A stretch of 64,000 nucleotides of DNA from positions 1 to 64,000 of the forward strand of contig MSTD01000012.1 of the NCBI GenBank assembly GCA_001942045.1, written 5' to 3'. Shown in pieces: positions 57,399 through 64,000 of the stretch. Both the position numbers and the translations under genes were made by a program. This DNA is from Mycolicibacterium porcinum (lineage in GTDB: Bacteria; Actinomycetota; Actinomycetes; Mycobacteriales; Mycobacteriaceae). Position 1 is the stretch's first letter. Each line of letters begins with the position of its first letter. The notes below the pieces were generated by a model. That model saw only the letters and a list, made by a program, of their open reading frames with translations, was not told the origin of the DNA and ran no database searches.

Positions 57399-58703
57399 CT
57401 AGAACTCTGCACAGTTGGGCGTGGTCGGTAATCCGTTGAAGCGGTCGGCAATCCACTGCATGCCCCGCTCACCGTCGACGAGCATCGGCAGCGCGTGGTT
57501 GATCACCAACTTGTTCAGAAACGGCGGCTCCTCGTTCGTCCAGAATTGAACATCAGCACCCTTGTCGCACCAGTCCCGCCCGAGTTGGTTGGCCGCAGTC
57601 CACGGCACCAACGGGTCGTACCTGTTGCTCAGGATCAGCACCGGTGCATTCGGTTTGTATCGGCCGATCTTCTGCATGTCGAACAGTGTGCTGAACGGCT
57701 CCTCGTTCACTGCCTGATAGATGTCGACGTTGAAGTAGGGCTGCAGGTGCCTGAACATGAACTTGGTGATCGTCTCCGCGATGCACTGATCCTGGACCTT
57801 CTGCAGCAGATCAGCGCCGCGGGGTGTGAGCTTCGATCGGATCAAATCCTCGAACTCCGGGTAGCTGGTGATGACGGAGTTCAACGCGTACCCCACCACG
57901 CCAACCAGCGCGCTGCCGTCGGCGTAGGGGAACAGTTCCTTCAGATCGGCCGGCGGGGCACCCGCATAGGTACCGACCACATGCAGGTCCGGAGCATACG
58001 ACGATGCCAACTCGGCAGCCGACGCCGCCGCGCCACCGCCCTGCGAGTAGCCCCAAAATGCCACCGGCCCATGGGGATCCAGTGACGTGCCGGGTATCTT
58101 CATCGCGGCCCGACCGGCGTCGAGCATGGCATTGCCCTCGGCAACCCGGTTCACATACGTATGCAGTCCGGGCGTGCCGAGTCCCTGATAGTCGGTCATC
58201 ACGATGGCGAATCCACGCGCCACCATGGTGGCGACGAACAGCTCCTCGTAGTTGAACGCGATGTCGAGCCACGGGGACCAGTGGATGCCCTGATTGAACT
58301 GCCGCGACGGTGCGCACTGGTCTCCCTGGCCCTGGGTACCCGGGCCGTAGACGATCAGCGGTCGTGGTCCCTCGCCCGGCCACGCATTGTGCGGCTCGAA
58401 GTAGGTACCGGTCACCGCCATCGGATTGCCGCGAGCATCGGTGCTGCGGTACATGATTCGCGTTCCGTCAGCGACGATGGCACCGAGCTCGCCGGACGGT
58501 TCCAGCACCAGCCGAGACGGCTCGGACTTGATCAGGTCCCCCGGTACCCCGGGCAACGGGTCCGGCGGCGTGTAGAACTCGACGTACTCGTCCTCGTTGA
58601 AGATCGGGTCATGCCCGTCGTTCGACGGATCGGCGTGTGCCGGTACCACACCGACACCTCCGAACAGCAACAAGACACCGAGAATCCCCCAGACCCGACC
58701 CAC
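57399..58703 (-). CDS. secreted lipase (fungal-type LIP family)
   Basis: Alpha/beta hydrolase of about 434 residues with a signal peptide (GILGVLLLFGGVGVVPAHA, cleavage near residue 25). The body matches secretory lipases (PF03583): YGPGTQGQGDQC, VMTDYQGLGTPGLHTY, nucleophile elbow WGYSQGGGAAASAAEL, acidic residue in LSNRYDPLVPW, and a C-terminal histidine in NKLVINHALPML. GTG 58703 is preferred to TTG 58715, because TATTGT lies 8 bp upstream and would give a leaderless transcript. Natural substrates may be host or envelope triacylglycerols (inference). Confidence 0.85.
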   Translation of the reverse strand: MGRVWGILGVLLLFGGVGVVPAHADPSNDGHDPIFNEDEYVEFYTPPDPLPGVPGDLIKSEPSRLVLEPSGELGAIVADGTRIMYRSTDARGNPMAVTGTYFEPHNAWPGEGPRPLIVYGPGTQGQGDQCAPSRQFNQGIHWSPWLDIAFNYEELFVATMVARGFAIVMTDYQGLGTPGLHTYVNRVAEGNAMLDAGRAAMKIPGTSLDPHGPVAFWGYSQGGGAAASAAELASSYAPDLHVVGTYAGAPPADLKELFPYADGSALVGVVGYALNSVITSYPEFEDLIRSKLTPRGADLLQKVQDQCIAETITKFMFRHLQPYFNVDIYQAVNEEPFSTLFDMQKIGRYKPNAPVLILSNRYDPLVPWTAANQLGRDWCDKGADVQFWTNEEPPFLNKLVINHALPMLVDGERGMQWIADRFNGLPTTPNCAEF

Positions 58704-58782
58704 GAGCCGGAACAATAACAGTCAGTGACTGCCAAATGTCCGATACCGACATGAGCACACCGCTTAGAACTGCCGACCACAC

Positions 58783-58822
58783 GCGAAAACCCCCAAATCC
58801 ATGGGGAAATGGGGGTTTTCGC
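58783..58822 (-). terminator. strong hairpin terminator behind sahH
   Basis: GCGAAAACCCCCA (58783-58795) and TGGGGGTTTTCGC (58810-58822) form a perfect 13-bp stem with a 14-base loop. It begins 48 bp after the sahH stop on the minus strand. The lipase gene upstream boundary at 58703-58715 follows, so it separates the two. Confidence 0.82.
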
Positions 58823-58869
58823 TGGGGTCCCACCCGCTTGCGGGGGACTGCTCGCGCAGCAGGGGTAAC

Positions 58870-60330
<1,461 letters not shown>

Positions 60331-60469
60331 CTAGAGCCCTCTTTCATTCGTGAATTGCTTGCCGGCGCACGGGTGCGCCGAACGGCGACGCCACATGCAG
60401 ATACCTCTAGCCTGCGGGCTCGCGGGACAGGCGCTCATGCGTTTTGTGACAGCGGCGGCGCTCTGACAG

Positions 60470-61093
60470 CTAGGCGGTATCTATGACACCGTAGCGCTCG
60501 GCGAAGGGCGTCATGAGTCGGGCCAGGTCACCGGCCACATCGTGGTCGGCTTCAGGCGGCATCGACACGTAACTCATCGCCAGCCGCACGATGGCCCGAG
60601 CCAGCACCCCGGCGTCGGCGTCACTGGCCTTCATCCAGCTGTTCTGGAACGTTCCGGTCAGGCGCTGCGAGCAGCGGGAGATGATCGGCCCGCTGCCGGT
60701 GGTGATGATCTGCAGCAGGTCGGGCTTCGAGGCGCCGGTGAGCAACGAGATCACCAGCGGGTCGGCGGCCGACTCGAGGAAGAAGGCCCGGAAGCCCTCC
60801 AGAAACGCCGCGTGCACCTCGCCGACGTTGTTGTTGATGGCCTCGTCGACCGCGTCGACGAGGCGGTCCGCCAGGCGCATGGCATATCCCTCGGCCAAAC
60901 CCTGGCGCGACCCGAACTCGTTGTAGATCGTCTGACGGCTGATCCCGGCGACCTGTGCCACATGCGACAGCGTGATGGCCGACCAGTCGCGGGTCAGCAG
61001 TAGCTCGCGCATGCCGTCGAGGATCGAATCCCGCAACAGCACGCGCGACGCTTCCGCATACGGAATGCGCTGCTTGTCTCGCGGCCGACTCAC
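60470..61093 (-). CDS. alkX: TetR regulator of the alkB-rubA-rubB operon (AlkX / Rv3249c-like)
   Basis: TetR regulator of 207 residues starting VSRPRDKQRIPYAEASRVLLRDSILDGMRELLLTRDWSAITLSHVAQVAGISRQTIYNEFGSRQGLAEGY, with a clear HTH. The helical ligand domain follows. It is the fourth gene of the alkB-rubA-rubB-tetR order, matching Rv3252c-Rv3249c, where the product represses alkane hydroxylase genes. GTG 61093 is preferred because TATTGT sits 7 bp upstream, giving a leaderless internal promoter; longer frames run antisense-free into rubB but lack family similarity. Confidence 0.88.
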   Translation of the reverse strand: MSRPRDKQRIPYAEASRVLLRDSILDGMRELLLTRDWSAITLSHVAQVAGISRQTIYNEFGSRQGLAEGYAMRLADRLVDAVDEAINNNVGEVHAAFLEGFRAFFLESAADPLVISLLTGASKPDLLQIITTGSGPIISRCSQRLTGTFQNSWMKASDADAGVLARAIVRLAMSYVSMPPEADHDVAGDLARLMTPFAERYGVIDTA

Positions 61094-61100
61094 ACCGGGG

Positions 61101-61106
61101 ACAATA
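61101..61106 (-). promoter_or_regulatory. -10 box for leaderless tetR (alkX) transcript
   Basis: Minus-strand TATTGT fits TANNNT and is 7 bp before the GTG at 61093, so transcription would start at the start codon. It lies just after rubB, allowing expression independent of alkB. Confidence 0.5.
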
Positions 61107-61146
61107 TCGCTTTCCGGCCCGCTTTCGAGCGCGTCGCACGAAGCCG

Positions 61147-61332
61147 TCAAGGCCGCACGACCTCGACCATGTCGAAATCGGCCTTCGCCGCACCGCAGTC
61201 TGGGCAGCTCCAGTCCTCGGGGATGTCGTCCCAACGCGTGCCCGGGGCGATGCCGTCCTCGGGCCAGCCTTTGGCCTCGTCGTACTCGAATCCGCACTGC
61301 ACACAGATGTAGAGCTTGTATGGCTCGGTCAT
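61147..61332 (-). CDS. rubB: rubredoxin RubB
   Basis: Rubredoxin of 61 residues. The iron is held by two CxxC pairs, [23 protein letters not shown] and [12 protein letters not shown]. It passes electrons to AlkB or between rubredoxin reductase and RubA. ATG 61332 overlaps the rubA stop as ATGA. AlkG2-type function is expected for one of the two adjacent rubredoxins. Confidence 0.95.
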   Translation of the reverse strand: MTEPYKLYICVQCGFEYDEAKGWPEDGIAPGTRWDDIPEDWSCPDCGAAKADFDMVEVVRP

Positions 61333-61502
61333 GGTTTTACTCCCATCGGTTCGAAATCGACTTTCTCCCGCACCGCACAGTCCGGGCAGCACCAGTCGTC
61401 GGGCACCTCGTCCCACGACGTTCCGGCGGGAAACCCTTCGCGCGGAGCACCTTTGGCCTCGTCGTAGATATAGCCGCAGCCCGGGCACTGATAGGCGCTC
61501 AT
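61329..61502 (-). CDS. rubA: rubredoxin RubA
   Basis: Rubredoxin of 57 residues, found by translating between alkB and rubB on the minus strand. It reads [18 protein letters not shown], then [18 protein letters not shown] and ends [12 protein letters not shown] and CPDC are the two iron-binding pairs; an extra Cys precedes the second pair. Its ATG overlaps the alkB stop as ATGA and its own stop overlaps the rubB start. Mycobacterial AlkB normally has two tandem rubredoxins, as here. Confidence 0.95.
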   Translation of the reverse strand: MSAYQCPGCGYIYDEAKGAPREGFPAGTSWDEVPDDWCCPDCAVREKVDFEPMGVKP

Positions 61503-62770
61503 GCTCCAGCCCTCGGCTCCTCGCGCAAGCGCTCGTCGGCGGCCCCCTCACCGGCGCCGTACCGGGCGAGCACCTTCTCCCGCAGCCGCGGCTGGATGTT
61601 GACCTTGGTGATGTCGCCGGCATAGTGCTCGAGCACCCGGTGGTCCATCACCTTGCGCCACAACGGCGGCAGGTACGTGAGCCCGATCAGCGAGGCGTAT
61701 CCGCTGGGCAGGTTCGGCGCGCCGTCGATGCTGCGCAGGGTCTGGTACCGGCGTGTCGGGTTGGCGTGGTGATCACTGTGACGCTGCAGGTGATAGAGGA
61801 ACAGGTTGGTCACGATGTGGTCGGAGTTCCAGCTGTGCACGGGTGCGCAGCGCTCGTAACGGCCGCCGGCGGTTTTCTGCCGCAGCAGGCCGTAGTGCTC
61901 CAGGTAATTGACCGATTCCAGCAGGCTGAAGCCGTAGATCGCCTGGATCACCATGAACGGCACCACCCCGATCCCGAAGACCGCGATCAACACACCCCAG
62001 AACACCACCGACATCGCCCACGCGTTGAGCACGTCGTTGGACCAGTGCCACGGTGAGCGGTCCTGCCGGCGCAGCCGCTGGGCCTCCAACTCCCACGATG
62101 ACTTCAGACTGCCGAACACGCTGCGCGGCAAGAACTCCCAGAAGGTCTCACCGAAACGCGCCGACGCGGGATCCTCGGGCGTGGCCACGCGCACGTGGTG
62201 CCCGCGGTTGTGCTCGATGTAGAAGTGGCCGTACCAGGTCTGGGCCAGCGTGATCTTGGACAGCCAGCGCTCCAGAGAGTCACGCTTGTGCCCCATCTCG
62301 TGTGCGGTGTTGATGCCCACCCCTCCGAGCACCCCCACCGACAGCGCGATGCCGATCTTGGCCGGCCAACTCAGCCCACCGTCGAACCCGAGCCAGCTGA
62401 GGTCGGACGCGGTGAACAGATACGCGCCCATCACCACGCTCGCGTACTGGAACGGGATGTAGACGTAGGTGCAGTACCGGTAGTACTTGTCGTTCTCCAG
62501 CTGCTCCATCACCTCGTCGGGCGGATTCTGCCCGTCCGGCCCGAACCGCAGGTCCAGCAGCGGCAACAGGACGTAGAGCAGGATCGGACCGATCCACAGC
62601 GGCACCTGCGCCGCGGTGTGCCAGCCGGCCTGATTGAGCGCCCAGACCAACGGCAACATCACGAAGATCGCCGTCGGGGCGATCAGCCCCATGAGCCACA
62701 GGTGCCGCTTCTTGTCCCGCCATTGCCCGACGTCTGCGACGTCCGGTCCGTTCGAGAGTTCAGCCACCAC
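61499..62770 (-). CDS. alkB: alkane 1-monooxygenase
   Basis: Integral-membrane diiron hydroxylase of 423 residues with about six membrane helices. The histidine motifs are HEMGHK, EHNRGHH, NYLEHYG and [10 protein letters not shown], all intact. It oxidises the terminal carbon of medium and long n-alkanes using O2 and electrons delivered by the following rubredoxins. The start is GTG at 62770, with GTG 62767 adjacent; GGAGG lies 7 bp upstream. The four-gene order alkB-rubA-rubB-tetR is conserved in mycobacteria. Confidence 0.96.
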   Translation of the reverse strand: MVAELSNGPDVADVGQWRDKKRHLWLMGLIAPTAIFVMLPLVWALNQAGWHTAAQVPLWIGPILLYVLLPLLDLRFGPDGQNPPDEVMEQLENDKYYRYCTYVYIPFQYASVVMGAYLFTASDLSWLGFDGGLSWPAKIGIALSVGVLGGVGINTAHEMGHKRDSLERWLSKITLAQTWYGHFYIEHNRGHHVRVATPEDPASARFGETFWEFLPRSVFGSLKSSWELEAQRLRRQDRSPWHWSNDVLNAWAMSVVFWGVLIAVFGIGVVPFMVIQAIYGFSLLESVNYLEHYGLLRQKTAGGRYERCAPVHSWNSDHIVTNLFLYHLQRHSDHHANPTRRYQTLRSIDGAPNLPSGYASLIGLTYLPPLWRKVMDHRVLEHYAGDITKVNIQPRLREKVLARYGAGEGAADERLREEPRAGA

Positions 62771-62918
62771 GATGAGCCTCCTTTTGTGAGAGCTATCACT
62801 GCAATGACTTGACTATATGACGCAATATGTCACCTGTCTAGACATTGATGCCTATTTTGTAAAGCAGTATGGGTGTGCGGGGTCACAATGCCGACGAGAC
62901 GGGAGCATTGGGGTGGGG
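62771..62918 (-). promoter_or_regulatory. alkB promoter/operator region
   Basis: The 148-bp gap holds GGAGG before alkB and two dyads. TGACGCAATATGTCA (62818-62832) is an imperfect palindrome with TGAC/GTCA arms, and TGTCTAGACA (62835-62844) is a perfect 10-bp palindrome. They are the likely operator of the TetR encoded three genes downstream (inference). The upstream APC permease ends at 62919 on the same strand. Confidence 0.6.
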
Positions 62919-64000
62919 CTATACGGCGGCGATGTCCCGGTTGGCCAGAGCCGAATGCCGGCGGCCGTACACCAGGTAGACCACCACGCCGATCACCATC
63001 CAGAGCAGGAACCGGATCCAGGTCAATCCGGTCAGGTTGAGCATCAACCACAGGCACGCCAGGATCGCGGCGATCGGCAACACCGGGACCCACGGCACGC
63101 GGAATCCGCGCGGCAGGTCGGGGCGGGTCCGCCGCAGCACGATGACACCGGCCGATACCAACACGAAGGCGAACAACGTGCCGATGTTCACCATCTCCTC
63201 CAACCGGCCCATCGGGAACACCGAGGCCGCGATCGCCACCAGCACGCCGACGATCACAGTGATCCGGACCGGCGTCCCATGGCTGCCGGTCACGGCCAGC
63301 TTGCGCGGCAACAGGCCGTCGCGCGACATCGCGAACAGCACCCGGGTCTGCCCGAGCATCAGCACGATCACCACGGTGGTGAGGCCGGCGAGCGCGCCGA
63401 TCGAGATGACCTTCGCCGCCCAGTGCACACCGTTGACATCGAACGCGGTGGCAAGGTTGGCGTGCCCCTCCGGCGCATCCCGCAGCACGGTGTAGGACAC
63501 CATGCCCGAGAGCACCACCGACACCGCGACATAGAGGACGGTGACGATGGCCAACGAGGCCAGAATGCCCCGGGGCACATCACGCTGCGGATCGCGGGTC
63601 TCCTCGGCCGTGGTCGCGACGACGTCGAACCCGATGAACGCGAAGAACACGATCGAGGCGCCGGCCAGCACGCCGTACCACCCGTAATGGCTGCCCGCCG
63701 CCCCGGTCAACAGCGAGAACAACGACTGGTCTGCCCCGCTGGCACTCTCACCGGCCTCATTCGGCGGGATGAACGGGGTGTAGTTGGCCGCCTTGATGTA
63801 GAACGCGCCGACCACGACCACCAACAGCACGACCGACACCTTGATGATCGTGATCGCCAGGCTGAAGTGCGCCGAGAGCTTGGTGCCGATCACCAGCAGG
63901 ACCGTGACGAACGCGATGATCAGCAGCGCACCCCAGTCGACCGACAGCCCACCGAAATCCGCGATCCCGCCGCCGAACCCGAACACCGTTCCGAGGTAGC
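62919..64000 (-). CDS. APC-family amino acid permease, 5' truncated by the window
   Basis: Permease of at least 360 residues with about ten visible membrane helices; the open frame runs off the right edge, so the first helices and the start lie outside. Segments include FFAFIGFDVVATTAEETRDPQRDVPRGILASL, a signature of cationic amino-acid transporters of the APC superfamily, and RVLFAMSRDGLLPRKLAVT. Position beside alkB matches Rv3253c, annotated as a cationic amino-acid permease of about 495 residues. GTG at 63986 is only an internal codon. Confidence 0.9.
   Translation of the reverse strand, partial: YLGTVFGFGGGIADFGGLSVDWGALLIIAFVTVLLVIGTKLSAHFSLAITIIKVSVVLLVVVVGAFYIKAANYTPFIPPNEAGESASGADQSLFSLLTGAAGSHYGWYGVLAGASIVFFAFIGFDVVATTAEETRDPQRDVPRGILASLAIVTVLYVAVSVVLSGMVSYTVLRDAPEGHANLATAFDVNGVHWAAKVISIGALAGLTTVVIVLMLGQTRVLFAMSRDGLLPRKLAVTGSHGTPVRITVIVGVLVAIAASVFPMGRLEEMVNIGTLFAFVLVSAGVIVLRRTRPDLPRGFRVPWVPVLPIAAILACLWLMLNLTGLTWIRFLLWMVIGVVVYLVYGRRHSALANRDIAAV

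Noticed and set aside
60331..60469. Possible SAH riboswitch upstream of sahH
   Set aside because: Only a short GGCGCAC/GTGCGCC hairpin is visible; I could not match the conserved SAH riboswitch core. A covariance-model search would decide.

Overview
The window is high-GC actinobacterial DNA. Gene content and order point to a mycobacterium, most likely a rapid-growing Mycolicibacterium type. The right half holds the mycobacterial core block secA1 - hpf - comF - (Rv3243c-like) - lpqB - mtrB - mtrA - tmk ... sahH - TetR - rubB - rubA - alkB - amino-acid permease. The middle holds desA3 with its ferredoxin-type reductase partner, rsgA, aroA and an SRAP gene. This matches the order of the Rv3226c-Rv3253c region of M. 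tuberculosis. The left third is catabolic and has no counterpart in that region of M. tuberculosis, which suits a soil mycobacterium.

Left region (1-15.9 kb): aromatic and acyl-CoA catabolism. It starts inside a BenD-like dihydrodiol dehydrogenase fused to an FCD domain; the sequence edge is a perfect 54-bp palindrome. A large LuxR-type ATPase regulator follows. Next is a tightly overlapped beta-ketoadipate operon on the minus strand (pcaF-pcaD-pcaI-pcaJ), divergent from a LysR regulator. Then come two translationally coupled acyl-CoA dehydrogenases with a double CoA-transferase, a second LysR gene, a small secreted D,D-carboxypeptidase-like protein and an SDR.

Middle-left (16-29.8 kb): a 13E12-family HNH/DUF222 gene whose start codon lies inside a perfect mycobacterial SOS box. 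An NDMA-type alcohol dehydrogenase and aldehyde dehydrogenase pair is followed by a methyltransferase, a class C beta-lactamase-like protein lacking the SxxK lysine, an enoyl-CoA hydratase with its TetR, a second methyltransferase, SRAP, aroA, rsgA, an SDR and a small secreted protein.

Middle (29.9-43.9 kb): the desA3/reductase operon has palindromic operators in front of each gene and a long hairpin behind it. Further on are a lipoprotein amidohydrolase, a DUF6912-like protein, a BCCT transporter, a WS/DGAT-like acyltransferase with a degenerate active site, a BacA/SbmA-type ABC exporter, an Rv3235-like protein, secA1 and hpf.

Right (44-64 kb): the mtrA-mtrB-lpqB signalling operon and tmk are followed by an accessory block: an AAA+ ATPase/TPR-membrane pair, a fatty acyl-AMP ligase, a GjpA-like surface protein and a secreted lipase. 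It sits between tmk and sahH, which are neighbours in M. tuberculosis. The window ends with sahH, the alkane hydroxylation operon and the truncated start of an APC permease.

No tRNA, rRNA, CRISPR array or intact insertion sequence was seen. Best candidates for something undescribed are the AAA+/TPR-membrane module with its neighbours, the FCD-BenD fusion, and several enzyme homologues with altered catalytic motifs.
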